NCBI GenBank assembly: GCA_965153455.1 | Contig: OZ234493.1 | Span: 8,112,213-8,176,212, forward strand | Source: Sphagnum compactum | Lineage: Eukaryota > Bryophyta > Sphagnopsida > Sphagnales | Direction: 5' to 3' | Length of the DNA: 64,000 nucleotides | Part shown: positions 50,880 to 63,239 of the stretch, in pieces | Layout of the letters: every line of letters begins with the position of its first letter | Numbering within the stretch: the first letter of the stretch is position 1 | Position numbers and translations under genes: made by a program | Notes under the pieces: model-generated | Database searches by the model: none | Told to the model about the DNA's origin: nothing | What the model saw: the letters and a program-made list of their open reading frames with translations, nothing else

Positions 50880-51068
50880 GAACGGGCTCATCCTCAACTG
50901 GTGCATTGGTGGCTGCTAATTCACTCAAGCCATTTACCAGCAACGGCAAACTGTGCAATTACGCTGAGCCAAAACCATTTTCTGGAACCAAACAGGAAGA
51001 TTTTCTTCATCTAATTTTACAGTGCAGGATCACATACTCATCAAAGCTGGAGATTCTCCTAGTATGTG
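50880..51068. mobile_element. Truncated copy of the local MITE-like family
   Basis: Contains gcaaactgtgcaatta, aaaaccattttctgga, agtgcaggatcac and agctggagattctcc, matching one end of the element at 53887-54237. It ends in a near head-to-head pair of tips (gtgcaggatcacatact and agtatgtgaccctgcac). Confidence 0.55.
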
Positions 51069-51069
51069 A

Positions 51070-53262
51070 CCCTGCACTGGAAATCTTAGATGAGATTCAT
51101 TAGTCGAATCAAGTCAATCCAGGGGAAACCCTGAAAACTCCCTCCCCCGGCTTTCAAAGCCCTTGAGCAATGAGGACCACTGCAACAGTCTCTGAAACAC
51201 AGTCAAATAGTATTTATTGACTGTTCCCTGTTTCTAATTGGGTAGATAGTTTGATTGGTCCAAGTGGGTTGGTACAGTAAACTCTCTCTAATCTAATACT
51301 GTGTAAACTAATATTCTCTCTAAACTAATATGCGGGCATAGGCCCGTGGCGGGCCTCATACTTAATTTAATAATTCTCCATAAATTGATATTCAATATTT
51401 TTTTCCGATCTCATAGCATTTTACAAACTAATACATCATACATATGGCACCAAAAAAGCGATGAAATCAAAGAAAACACATTCTGCTAAGATTTCTACCA
51501 CTCATGTCATATGATTTTCTACGTGCTTCTTTGATCTTCCATCAAGCTCCACAAGGTTCTGTTATTTTCCCTAATGATCCATGACCTTCTACTAACCTCC
51601 ATGACCTTCCATGCTGCTCTGACAGGTTCCGGAATGATTTTTGTTATCCCCATATAATTTGTGTAAACTAATATCCTCCATAAACTAATATCTTCCGACC
51701 GGTCCCAAAGATATTAGTTTAGAGAGAGTTTACTCTATTGAGTAGTAATCTCCCACCTACTTACTTGCAGTCCCAGTTTCATATGTGTGGGTTGGAAACC
51801 AGTTAGTAACGAAAACTTGGATGTGAGAAATATTTTAGCGTACTGACCGTTGGTGAAGATACTCTTATAGGCAGGTTCCTAAAACTTAACATGTCCCCAT
51901 TTAAATGTGAGATCTTTGTTGGGATACTAGCAAATGACACCATATCAAAAAAGGAAGAAAAAAAAACACATTACATGAAATTAGTGGTTTTTTTGTGAGA
52001 GCTTTTGCCAAAATGTGACAAATGAATTGGGGCTGCGATTCTTTCAAAGGCTATTTATTATTTTTGAAATTTTTGAAAAACAATTCACCAACAAACCAAG
52101 GGTTTTGTTGTTGGGTTCACTGGATTTAGATCGCCAAACAGCTGTAGGATTTTATTTTATTATTTATTATCCTACCTGTTCTATAGCCATTTAATGCTAA
52201 ATCCTTCTTTGGATGCTAGTCAATGACGCAACACCCAGAATTTGAAAAATAAAACAATAACCCCGCTTGGAATGGTTTTGTTTTTCATAATGTTCAAAAA
52301 AAAAATTTCAAGAATTTTTTTTTTGTAGCCAAACTGTTGATCTTCCATTGGAAGGTTAGAAAACTAAATATGTGAATCTGCAAACTTTTACTTTTTCTTT
52401 CACTTTAGGCAACTGAAAACCTCCAAAATCACTTTTTTAATTGTTTATTTCACTTTTTTGGCGAGAAATTTCATCAGTAGAAGAAATGCTCATTATTATT
52501 AACCAAACCTTGGACTCAGATTCTTGTTCTTAACTCACTCCATGTGACTTCCTTTCAAAAGGAAAACCAACTTTGTTCCAAACCATTTTGCAAAAGGACA
52601 AAAAGGAGTATTGAGAAATTAAAATAATTTATTTGGAACAAAAAAATTCCCAAAAATATGCCCATTGCGGGAATGATGTTGCTGAAAAAATGGGAGTTGA
52701 AACCTTTTTCCCCAAAATCAATTCAATTTTCAGGTTTTTAAACTTATAAAACCATAAATATATGAAGATCAATAAGAGTGCATTACAAACTTTTAGATCT
52801 ATATATTTCCCATACTTTTTTTAAAAAGGGAAAATGAGAGTTTTTTTTTTTTTGGTAATGAAGCAGAAGAACTCTTTTCAAGAACATGTTGCCTTTGGAA
52901 AAACAATTACATTCAACCCTTGATTTTACGATAGTACTTTGGCGGGTTCAGCACAAATTATATTACTTTTACAAGTGCTGAAATTTTCCCCCAAAAGAAA
53001 GAAAGCTTTTCTACTGAACAATTTTTTCATAAGGAAAATGAAGAATCCTTTGATGCCATTCAGGAATATTCGGTCTTTCGTAATGGAATCTTCAATTTTT
53101 GATTATTTAATTACTTAATTAATTCATTTTTTTTATTGACTAGTGTTTTTTTATTGGCAACAAAAGCTAGTAGTATCCATGGCTTTCTAAAATGGAAGGG
53201 AGTTGTTGGCATAGTCCAACAAGAAGTGCACTCGTCTAGCTTTCTATCTATCTATCTAGGTA
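51070..53262. repeat. Left arm of a large inverted repeat
   Basis: It matches the reverse complement of 55412-57560 from end to end with indels. Landmarks: ctttcaaagccc at about 51150 with ctttgaaagc at 57491; tattgactgttccctgtttc with gaaacagggaacagtcaata; ttagatctatatatttccca near 52795 with the reverse at 55860; gttgttggcatag near 53201 with ctatgccaacaac near 55452. It is interrupted by a MITE at 51275-51735. Confidence 0.85.
51275..51735. mobile_element. pogo/Emigrant-like MITE (461 bp)
   Basis: Terminal inverted repeats are CAGTAAACTCTCTCTAATC and, at the other end, GAGTAAACTCTCTCTAAAC, followed by subterminal variants of aaactaatat. A TA duplication flanks it (51273-51274, 51736-51737). 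The tip resembles plant pogo-superfamily MITEs (CAGTARAACCTCTATAAATT). The other arm of the inverted repeat has the unfilled site at 57383-57384. No coding capacity, so it would depend on an outside transposase. Confidence 0.9.
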
Positions 53263-55411
53263 CACACACTTGCACATGGGACTAGTGATTGACCACCGCC
53301 CACTTCATTGCAAACACTTTAAAAGAAAGAAAACAAAAACCTTTCACGTTTTGTTGGCATGTATGATGGTGTCTCTAGCATGCAAAGCTTTTTTGTCCAT
53401 TTGTGTGATGAGTTCAGAATAGACTCATTCCAGTTCTTAAGAGAATCCATCATCTGTTCCTTCCTATGACCCATTTGTACTTTGTGCACTTATTTCCACC
53501 CACATTGGTGTTTTTTGGTATGCAGTTGAAATGGATGGCGAAAGCAAGCAAGCAAGCTGGGTCCAAATTACTTTCTTTTGGTTGGGTTTTTGGCTTTTGC
53601 ACAAGGACGGCTGAATCTTTGAGACTTGAGATCCATGGGGAGATTCATCAACTCATGAAGTACTTTGTACAATTCAGAGGGATCTTTCTTGGCGTCTCTT
53701 GAACCTCTTCCTTCCTCCCTTTTTAGTATCTATTTCAGTCTATCTTCAACTTTTTGCAACAACAGAAAAGTACAAGATACATGTTGTGCTAAGAGGAGCT
53801 CCACCCATTATTCCTCCTCCTATTTGAGCTTCTTTAAAATGTTTATCACATACAAGATGGTGTATAGTCATTTCCCAATCCACACGGAATCTCCAGCGGT
53901 GCTCAGTAAGTGGATCCTGCACTCTAAAATTGGATGGAAAAAAAGTCAAAACAGGAAAATGGTTTTAGTTCAGTATGATTGCACAGCTTGCCGTGGCTGG
54001 TAAAAGTCGCAACAACCCTGTGCACATGCAGAAAAGTACATATGATTCGACTGCTGCTCAGTGTTTCTCATTGGCCCATCATAATGATTGGTCCAGGTGG
54101 TTTGCTATTAGTAATCCCCAATCTATTAGCTGTCCCAGGTTCAATTTGATAGGTGGGGTTGCAAAAACAGTAAACAACTCAACTTGGATATGAAAAATAT
54201 TTTTGCAGGTTCACATACTGAGCACCACTGGAGATTCTCTAAGTTTTATGCACAATGGTACACTATAAGATATGAGAGAGAGACTATTTCAATTCAACCA
54301 CTTGGGCCCGATCTTTATAATTAGCCAATGAAAAGCAATCATTTAACTATGAATTGCTTTTTTACAAGCATTGAATCCGATGTAAATTTACTAGCCTAAG
54401 TAAACATGTAAATAATATGTACTTTGTTTGAAACACACTTGGCATTGATGGAGTTACTTTAAGATGACATGCATTGATCACCCGTAAAATGGCCTATTCA
54501 TTGTACTTTGAATGAACTACAACCTTTGAAAAGCAAGTTTGGACCTATAAAGACGTGAATAATATAGTGGTCTTGACGAAAAAAGATTGCTTCTTATTGT
54601 CTAGCCATAATGATTGGTCGAGGTGATGGCGTTTAAATAGTCTCTCACCTTATATTATAGTACCTTTTCAAGTTGGGCAATAATTAAATTATTTTTGAAA
54701 ATATTAAAATTTCTAAAAATTATTTATTTGAAATGTCGAAACTTATGGAAATTACAAGGGAGGGCAAGATTTCTTTTTTAAAATTGGTGTAAACTCATAA
54801 GGTTCTTGCTTCATGCTAGTTCATCATTGGAGAGCTTATATCCAATAATTGACAGCATTTATCTATCCTATAATTCAGTGGAATATTTTCTTTATTTGCC
54901 CCAAGGTTTCAATGACTAGTCAATTTTTTGTTAGAAAATGATGAGTTAGAAAGGATTTAGATCCCCTTTGGAGGATAATAAGGCTTTGATTTTAAGCACC
55001 CAAAAACTTTATTGTTCAAGGTGACTTTCGCTTTGGTCTCAAAATGTTGGGTTCAACTCAAGTGTCTTTTTAAAAACAATTCTCTGATGTAGTCGATGCA
55101 CATTGTCCAATATTTGTATGTTTATGGGAAAGGGGGGTGAGGAAAAATAACTTAAAACATGATTTTGGATGTGGTAGAGAGTGATAGAGGCTTATATAGT
55201 GGGTGGGTGTTTGTGGATTTGCTCTCAACATGGTTATTTGACTCCAAAATGAAATTGATCAAACTTGCAACCTACCTCTCGAGAGTTCAGCTGCCATTTA
55301 CACATTGTTTTCAAGTTCAATAAAAAACTTTACCTCAAATTCTCGCACTGATGAGAAGACTGTTCCCAGTGGGCAAAAGGCAACAAAAGGGTCTTGATTC
55401 TTCACCATGAC
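53263..55411. other. Spacer between the inverted-repeat arms
   Basis: No gene recognised. It contains the MITE at 53887-54237. The spacer is flanked on both sides by TCTA/TAGA tetranucleotide runs (about 53245-53258 and 55415-55428), which are themselves part of the arms. Confidence 0.5.
53887..54237. mobile_element. 351-bp MITE, most complete local copy
   Basis: Imperfect terminal inverted repeats: gaatctccagcggtgctcag (left) and gaatctccagtggtgctcag (right, reverse complement), continuing with imperfect pairing into the tcctgca region for about 35 bp. The interior includes ccacctggaccaatcattat on the minus strand, shared with 42383-42975. Short ORFs in it are not coding. Confidence 0.7.
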
Positions 55412-57560
55412 TAGGTAGATAGATAGATAGAACCAGCACACTTCTTGTGGTCTATGCCAACAACTCCTTTCCATTGGATTTCAGAAGCCATGGATTCAAT
55501 CCCGCAGAATCAAATCCTTTTTTGCAAGAAACCATGGATACCAACTTTTGTTGCCAAGTCAATAAAAAAAAAATTAATTAATTAAAATTTGAAGATTCCA
55601 TTTCAAAAGACTGAATATTCCTGAATGTGTCAAAAAGATTCTTCATTTTCCTTATGAAAAAATTGTTTAGTAGAAAAGCTTTCTTTTGGGGAAGATTTCA
55701 GCACTTCTAAAAGTAATATATTTTGTTCTGAACCCGCCAAGGTAACTATGGTAAAATCAGGGTTGAATGTCATTGTTTTTCCAAAGCAAAATGTTCTCAA
55801 AAAGAGTTCTGCTTCACTAAAGAAGATAATGCCTCATTTTCCCTAAAAAAACATTATGGGAAATATATAGATCTAAAAGTTTGTAGTGCACTCTTATTCA
55901 TATTCATATATTTACGATTTTATAAGTTTTAACACCTGAAAAGTGAAATTATTTGGGGGAAAAAAGGTGTGAACTCCCATTTTTTGAGCATCATTCCTGC
56001 AATGGCATATTTTTGGAATTTTATTTTTCCAAATAAATTATTTTAATTTCTCAAATACTCCTTTTTCATCATCTGGTCCTTTTGTGAGATGGTTTGGAAC
56101 AAAGTTGGTTTTCCTTTGAAAGAAAGTCGTGTGCAGTTAAGATTAAAAAAAGATCTCTTTCTTGAGTCCCTCCTTTCAATTTTCAAGATTCCCATGGTCT
56201 ACCAAATATGGCCAGGGTGAACCAACACCTACTATTGGTACCTCACCTTTCTTTGAGTTTTTAAGGCCTCTTAACTGGATATATTTAACCCACTAAGTGT
56301 TAAAACTTGGCCTTAGAAACCATTGTTTAGTCTTAGGAAGGGATATTCATAATTTAAAATGCAACCACAAGGTTTTTGGGGATTTTTGCTAGTGTTGGGT
56401 GCAGCTTTTTATTTTATTTTTCGGGGGAATTTATTTGTCTCTTGGCAACACTAAAAAGGGGGCTGTGAAAATCCTACAAAGGGTTTTCTTTTGGCGGGGG
56501 AAAAAGAAAGTGGCACAAAGTCGCCATATTTTCCAAGGAAAAAATAGAGGTTGAAATTGTCATATTTAGACCATAGCTTTAGGATGTCATGGGGATATAG
56601 CAGGGTTCCCCAAAAAAATTTACTTTGCTCAATAAATTTGGCTGGGTTTAGGGTTTAGGGTTTAAACCCTAAACCGTAAGTCCTCTTTCGGAGGATCATC
56701 ACTCCACCTACATCACTAATTGGAAACCAAAAAACCGTGGTTGGGTGGCCGGGTATTATATATGACACCAGCCCTTGGGTGGTTATCAAGGAGGTTCTTC
56801 AAGATATGTAATCAGGCTTCTTAAAACAAATCAACGAACCTGCTCTGATAGGTAATCGTGGGTTTAAAACAAAATTCAAAGAACTGATTTAGATATATAA
56901 GGATTAGCATCCCAAGAAGGATTTAGCATTAAATGGCCATAGAATAGGAAGGATAGTAAAATAATAATAATTTGTAATAATAATAATAATAATAATAATG
57001 TTCGACAATCTAAATGTAGTGAACCCATTAAAAAAGCCATTTCTTTTTTTGCGATTTTTTTCAATTTTTTCATTAGAAAAAAGGCCTTTCTAAAGGTAGC
57101 AGCCCCAAAACATTTTTCACATTTTGGCGAAAGTTCTCACAAAACAAAAAGGCTGATTTCAAGCAATGTTTTTTTTTTCCCTTCCTTTTTTGACATGGGG
57201 TCATTTGCAAGTATCCCAAGTAAGATCTCACAGTTAAATTTTAGGAACCTGCCTAAGAGCATCTCCACCAACGAGCAGTAGGTATTTCTCATGTCCAAGT
57301 TTTCTTTACTAACTTTTTTCCAACCCCACCCATAAAACTGAAACTGGGATTGTGAGTAAGTAAGTAGGTGGGAGACTGCTACTACCAACCCACTTGGACC
57401 AATCAAACTATTTACCCAATTAGAAACAGGGAACAGTCAATAAATACGATTTGACTGTGTTTACTAGACTGTTCCAGTGCTCCTGCAGGGCTTTGAAAGC
57501 CGAGGGCGATTTTCAGGGTTTCGTGTGGATTCACTGGGATTCGATTGATGATGAATCCAG
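55412..57560. repeat. Right arm of the large inverted repeat
   Basis: Reverse complement of 51070-53262 without the pogo-like MITE. It has a private head-to-head telomeric motif at about 56645-56680 (tttagggtttagggtttaaa then ccctaaacc) and an (AAT)n run near 56977-56999. Confidence 0.85.
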
Positions 57561-57633
57561 AACAGCTGAAGAAGTCAAGACGCGCTTGAGATCAACACTT
57601 CCTAAGCTGAAGAAGAAGGTGCAGCCTTTCTGA
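57486..57633 (+). pseudogene. Possible captured gene fragment at the inverted-repeat edge
   Basis: After a ctcctgcag acceptor-like site the plus strand reads ALKAEGDFQGFVWIHWDS, SRTAEEVKTRLRSTLPKLKK and stops at 57631. The composition is coding-like and I do not recognise it. The first part lies in the right arm and has a degraded counterpart in the left arm; the last ~70 bp lie outside it. It could be a host exon captured by the element, or an exon of a gene whose other exons I cannot find. Confidence 0.35.
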
Positions 57634-57639
57634 TTGGAA

Positions 57640-59085
57640 AGATGCTCTTGATTGCTCTGACATCTAAATGAATTGCAGTGGATTTGATGCTGATTAGGTT
57701 CAATTTCAATTTCACGAAATGTGTCTGTTTTTGAAACTTTACTTACTCTTCTCTTCTCTTTTTTAAGGTCTGCCTTCTTTTTCTGTTCTTTCGTCACTTT
57801 CGTCCCATGGTGGCAGAGCCAGCATCAGCGTGTGCATGACGTGCTACAAATGCATCAGCGAGGAGTGCACAAACAACTGCTAAGCTACTGCCACAATGGA
57901 AATTGTTCACATTGTCACTCTCGTGGGTACAATGTAACGATTAACGACTTTTTTGGAATCGTGCTCCCTATGAAAGAAGGTGCTAGGTAGATGGGTAGGT
58001 AGGTAGGTATCAGTGTGGCCCCCACTGCCCTGGCTTTGGTGCTCAAGTGGCTAGTAGCTTACAATTACAGGAGTCTTGTTTGGCCCCACTCAGAGTTTTT
58101 TTTTTAAAATGTGGCTGCTAGTTTAGTTGGTGCGGTGAAGTTTGTGGCCTCTCCTCTAAGAAAGTATTTGGTTATAAAGGGGTTGCACTTGTGATTTTTT
58201 AAGCAATTATGAGATTGCACATGTGTGATTTTTGACAATTGTTATATTTTTGTTTTCTAACTTTAGCCCCTACATTTGTTTTGTAACAAAGGTCATTGAG
58301 ATTCACAACCTAAAGGAATGCAGCAATTGAGTGTGAATTGAGCCCTTGAAATTGGCCTTTCCAGCTCAATTGACTTGCAATGTCACACCAAGTTAGCTTA
58401 TAAATTTACAATAATGTAATACAAAATCTAAAATCATGATACGAAATAAGAAAAAAATTGTGAATCGACAAAAAGAACATGCAGAACATGTCAGAATCAT
58501 GGAAACAAAAGGGGTTGCCATCTTGGCACTTAGGCATTGGGATTCACCAAAGCTTAGATTTCATAAACACCAAAGTAGAGGAACATCTATCATCTTCCAT
58601 GCTACCAACCACTTGCACCATAGCCAACTCAGCCAATTTGACATACTCATGGAAGCTAATAATCAAAATGTTAGATGTTGTTGTAAGTCACCACATCTTG
58701 GTGAAAGGACTAATGTCAAATGGGGGGGGGGGGGGGGGGGGGGGGCATGCATGCCACTACATTAAACTTCAATGTCAACTTGAATAGTCCATGTTGGCAT
58801 TCAAGGTCCTTCGCATTAAGGAGCTCGAGGATTTGAACCTCTTGTTTAATCAAAGTGGAAATCTTGCCACAACAAAATGTAGCTTTAAGAACCTCCACGT
58901 GCTTCCAAAATGACACATCAACATATGGTTAGAGCTAGTATTGGGGATACACAATCCTTAAATTATCCATGATGGCATGAGCTAGGAATCTGGTTTCTAG
59001 CTCACAAATGGGCCCTTCCGCAACCCCTACCAAAATAAAAACATATTTAATCATTAAAAAAAACAAAAGAAAACCCAAACCTTAA
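57640..59085. other. Spacer with a G24 homopolymer
   Basis: No gene seen. A run of 24 G at 58722-58745 and a short ggtaggtaggta run near 57992-58007. The frames around the G-run are artefacts of it. Confidence 0.4.
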
Positions 59086-59089
59086 AACA

Positions 59090-59930
59090 AGAACCTTGAA
59101 TTGGAACCTTAAAAAAACCCTACAAACCTAAACCAAAATGTTGAAACTAGATACCTAAAAACAACACCTTAAAAATAAAATCCCAAAAAAACCTAGTGAT
59201 TAAAACCAAAATTGAAAAAAAAATAGACAAACCTAAACAATTAGAACCCCCAAAAGATTAGGGTTTCAAATCACAAATGATACCTAAAAACAACTGGAAC
59301 TCCAAAAAAAACCCTAATGACGTAAACCAAAACTGAAAGAAAAATTGGAGAAACCTTAAAATAATTGGAACTTTTAAAAAACCATGTGCTAACCTAGACC
59401 ATACTTGAAAAAAATTAGACTTGAACATAATTGGAACTCCAAAAAAAACCTATTGACTTAAACCAAAACTACAAAAAAAAATTGGACAAACCTAAACTTA
59501 AATGGAACCCTAAAAAAACCCTATTGACTTGAACTAGAACTAAAATTAATTGAAATTCAAAAAAAAACTTTAATGACCTTAACCATAATTGAAAAACACA
59601 GATAGACTTGAATTTAATCAAAGCCCTACTAACCCTACTAACTTAAACTTTATTAACTTAAACCAGAAATTAAAAAACCTTGGACAAACTTGAACCTAAT
59701 TAGAACCTTAAAAAACCTTAATGACTTAAACCAAAATTGATAAAAACCTTGGATATATTTAAAATTTTACCATAACTTGAAACCTAAACCAACATTTGAA
59801 AAAAAATTAAAGAAACCTTAAAATAATTGGAACCCTACAAAGATCCCACATGCACCCTAAATTAGAACCCTAAAAAAAATGTCAAACCTAAACTAAAACC
59901 CTAAAATTTTTTATTCATACCTTAAATTAG
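59090..59930. repeat. A-rich ~75-bp degenerate tandem repeat
   Basis: Recurrent pattern: gacttaaaccaaaa, ttgaaaaaa, ttggacaaacctaaa, cctaattggaaccc, taaaaaaaccctaatgactt. About ten worn copies. The frames are full of stops. Confidence 0.7.
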
Positions 59931-59974
59931 AACCTTAAAAAACATGCAAAACAAAATGATGAACCGAGACATAT

Positions 59975-61890
59975 TTATTCATCGGTTTTCACCAAAGACT
60001 TAGCAACAACAAAAAGATCTTGAGTCACAAAATAAGCCTCCATTGTCTCCAAATCCCAATGCACTGCCCAAATGTGTTGGCCAAAAACCTTAAAGGCCAA
60101 GTGGCAAATTCCTATATTAACATCCAGTATCCACCTCATGTGGATAAATTTATGTTTATAGTCAAACAAAAATTTGAAAGACTAGAAGCTATCAACAGCA
60201 AACTTTGAAGTCTAATCACAATACATGTTATATAAGTCACCCTGGTAGACCTTCACAGTTGCCACCAAGTCAAACAAATATGTCCCACATTTGAGCAAAC
60301 TTGATTAAAACATGCACATATTTTAGCAAGGGCAAAATGCATGCAAACACAAGTACATTTTGGAGCTCACAAAGGTGCTTGTTGGTTTGAATTGTTGTCC
60401 ATAACCATTTTCAATAATAAAATTTTGTACTCTACAATGTCTCTTTTCACATGACTCAACATGGAAATCCATCGAGTCTTCACATTACGAAAGATTTATT
60501 CCCCATTATTTCCATGATATTGGTGAGTTTTGTAAATTCCAAATGTCGCTTGGGAGAATGTGCAAAGTATGCATGCAAGATTTGCAAGAAACTTTCAATG
60601 CGCTTCACCAAAGGTATAGCATATAAGATTTGCATTGCTTTTTGTATGATGTGCCATGGAAAAGGCTACATAATCATCATGGATTTGCTTGGTGACATTA
60701 GACTTGGTGCTTTGAAGCACATTCACACAATCTATTCCAAAACTCATAAGCTTGCTAACAACTTGATCTCTAGGCATACCTCCCCTTATGGTCAATGCCT
60801 CCATGGTCACTTTGGTCAATTTCTCGAAACTAGATCCTTCCAAAAGCCCATCAATGGAAATAAAAGTAGGGATCCTTAACCCAATATTCCACAACATAGC
60901 AATGGACCAATAACCAAGATTTATTGTCCAAAGTGGAGACTTCATCATAGTTGATAAAAACATATCATGTACCTGTCATTGTTGCTCTAGTTGTGACCAT
61001 CACTTGTTGGTGCATAAACTCCGCCATTTGCGAACTAAAAATGTCGGTCAAATGTTTCTTGTTGTTTCTTGGAACTGCCAAAAATTCAAACAACACCTTC
61101 ATGGACTCATATTCGAACATAAGACAACCATACTGTAACAAATGTAAAACAATGGTCAACTGCACTACCATCCTTGCTTTCTTTCTAGTTATACCATTTG
61201 CTACTTGCTAAGTAATTGTTTAATGGATGTGACTAACAAGCTCTACATGATTCTTTACATGCTTAAAAGACTTCATGTAGTACCACTCCCCCTCCTTCAT
61301 TGAACCAATATTTTTCTTTGCTTTCTTACAACCTATGTGCTTTCAAAGTGTGTCCCACTTAAGAGCAAGTAGCTTGTCTTTCCCTTCCACTCGACTACAT
61401 ATTTTACACTTAACATTATGTAACAACCCATTTAACCCTAAACACATTTTTGCCCAAGGTAACATAGTAGCCCACGAATCTTGAAATTTCCTAGTGTGAT
61501 CAAAATTTTGTTTCTTTGATATTGGATTAGGAGGGATGGAAAACTCTACAACATCATCAACAACTAGTTTTTTCCCCTTTTGATCAAAAACGATTGTCGA
61601 AAACACAACAAACACTTGGATCAACATAGTTAGATAATGCAAGATGAGTAGGACCGACACAACTAGAAAATGCAACATGAACAAGATCAACATAGCTAGA
61701 AGAAGATGCAACATGAGTAGGATTGATGCAACCAAAATGGGGTGAAAATTTTGGATTATAATCAAGGCACACAAGAGGACTGCCAATACTAAGGTTTCTA
61801 CTAGAACAAAAATATCAGAATTTATATGATGGCAGAGGTTCAAGAAGCATTGTGTAGGAGGGAAAGTGGGAAAAAATAACAAGACTCAAA
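59975..61890 (-). mobile_element. hAT-family transposase relic spanning the whole coding region
   Basis: Reading down the minus strand, the N-terminal zinc-finger-like part is at 61500-61345 (KFQDSWATMLPWAKMCLGL, then VKCKICSRVEGKDKL). The catalytic region is at 60963-60595 (TFISIDGLLEGSSFEKLTK, MPRDQVVSKLMSFGIDCVN). The far end is at 60169-59975 (HKFIHMRWILDV, LAFKVFGQHIWAVHWD). The order matches the ZNF862-like/hAT transposases common in plant genomes. Stops and frameshifts separate the blocks. It is a different subfamily from the DUF659 relic at 22650-23660. Confidence 0.65.
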
Positions 61891-61894
61891 CAAA

Positions 61895-63015
61895 GCCAAA
61901 GCCTCCTCAAACAACAAAAAACCAAAATTGAAAAAGACAACTCAAAAGCTTTTCAAATTCAAACTTTAGACTCTCAAACTTGATAATATTTTATAAAATA
62001 CAAAGGTTGTGTAACATTTGAAATTACCTAAAGAATCAAGATGTTCATTGTTCATTATCACTCACAAATTGAATCATGCATTAAGTGATTAATACCTTTT
62101 CCAACATAAATCACACAAAAGATCTAAACATCAAAGCTATTTTGAAAACTAGGGTTGTTCACTTGGAGGCTGGGCAAGAAATTAAACACAATGGAAGTTG
62201 GATGCTCATAACTTTTACAGCCTCCATCTCCCACCAGATCACAATAGAACGAAAACAATCCTCCATTGATGTTGGAATAACCCCTTTTCTTTTGTTGAAG
62301 CCTAAAACCAGCAACAAGTTGAACACAACGAAACTACAAACAATAGTTGACAAGCAAGAGGCATGGAGTATGATGAAGTTGGCAAAATTCAAAGGTAGTT
62401 CATAATCTTATAGTAACAATAAAGCATAGAAAGGAACGAAAAGCTGGCAAGCTTAGCAATGAATTAAGAGAATGGGGGCAGTAAATCGTGGGAGATGTCA
62501 ATTGCAAATAGGCTCTTTTGATGGCCCAAATTTGGCCGTTCAACAATATTAATGGCTTGGGATTGCACTATCTAGCAATGTCCCATCATTAACCTTATAG
62601 TTGGGGTTGGCGATCCCAACACAAATTCATGATGTTATTAGGCACATCCATATGTAGAGCCTAGATTTTCTAGCAAATTTTTATGAAAATTTAAACTTGA
62701 ATCCCTTAATACAAGTGACCATGGCCCTTTTCATGTCAAAAATTGGCAATAATTCGCCCAAAAAAACACTAGTAGGTATCTTCGAAGCTGGGATGTGAGT
62801 ATTTTCATGTGAAAATGAATCTCTAGAGAGGAGAAGACCTTTCGTTCTTTTGGAGTTGGGAACAAAGAACATGGTCATTTAAACCTATGTTCCCTTTCAT
62901 TTCCAAGGTTTTTTTTGGGGTGTGTAAGGTTAATCCCCAAGGCCAAAGGGCTTGCATGCCTAGATGCATGAGATGGAGCCAAAGTGGGTCTTCATTTAGA
63001 TAATGCCCACAATCG
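61895..63015. other. AT-rich DNA, upstream of the hAT relic
   Basis: It may contain the outer part of the element; I could not find its terminal inverted repeat. Frames at 62085-62405 and 62159-62392 overlap on opposite strands and neither is convincing. Confidence 0.35.
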
Positions 63016-63017
63016 AG

Positions 63018-63234
63018 GGTGTTCCAAAAAATAAAAAATCGATGATTTAAATCTTTTTTTAAAAATTCTTGTGATACTCAATGGGTATCCTTTTTGTATC
63101 CATCAATATTGTGGGAAGAAACAAAAGCCAAGGGTGTTGTTACAAAACATAAAAATTCAATGATTTTAATTTTTTTCTTGTGATACTCAATGGGTGTTTG
63201 GTTTAGTACCCATCAATATTGTGGGAAGAAAAAT
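63018..63234. repeat. Two-copy ~109-bp tandem duplication
   Basis: Both copies carry gggtgttcc/gggtgttgt, caaaaaataaaaa-type sequence, ttcttgtgatactcaatggg (63066 and 63175) and catcaatattgtgggaagaa (63100 and 63209). High identity suggests a recent duplication. Confidence 0.75.
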
Positions 63235-63239
63235 GACAC

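Noticed and set aside
50611-50958. 115-codon minus-strand frame over the broken xylosidase 5' end
   Set aside because: It translates the pyrimidine-rich GGTAGG tract and MITE DNA; no signal peptide or family-1-to-130 motif is present, so it is not the missing first exon.
61343-61882. 179-codon hydrophobic frame
   Set aside because: Its first two thirds are Leu/Val/His-rich translation of a local aacat-type repeat; only the last third is meaningful, as the N-terminus of the hAT relic.
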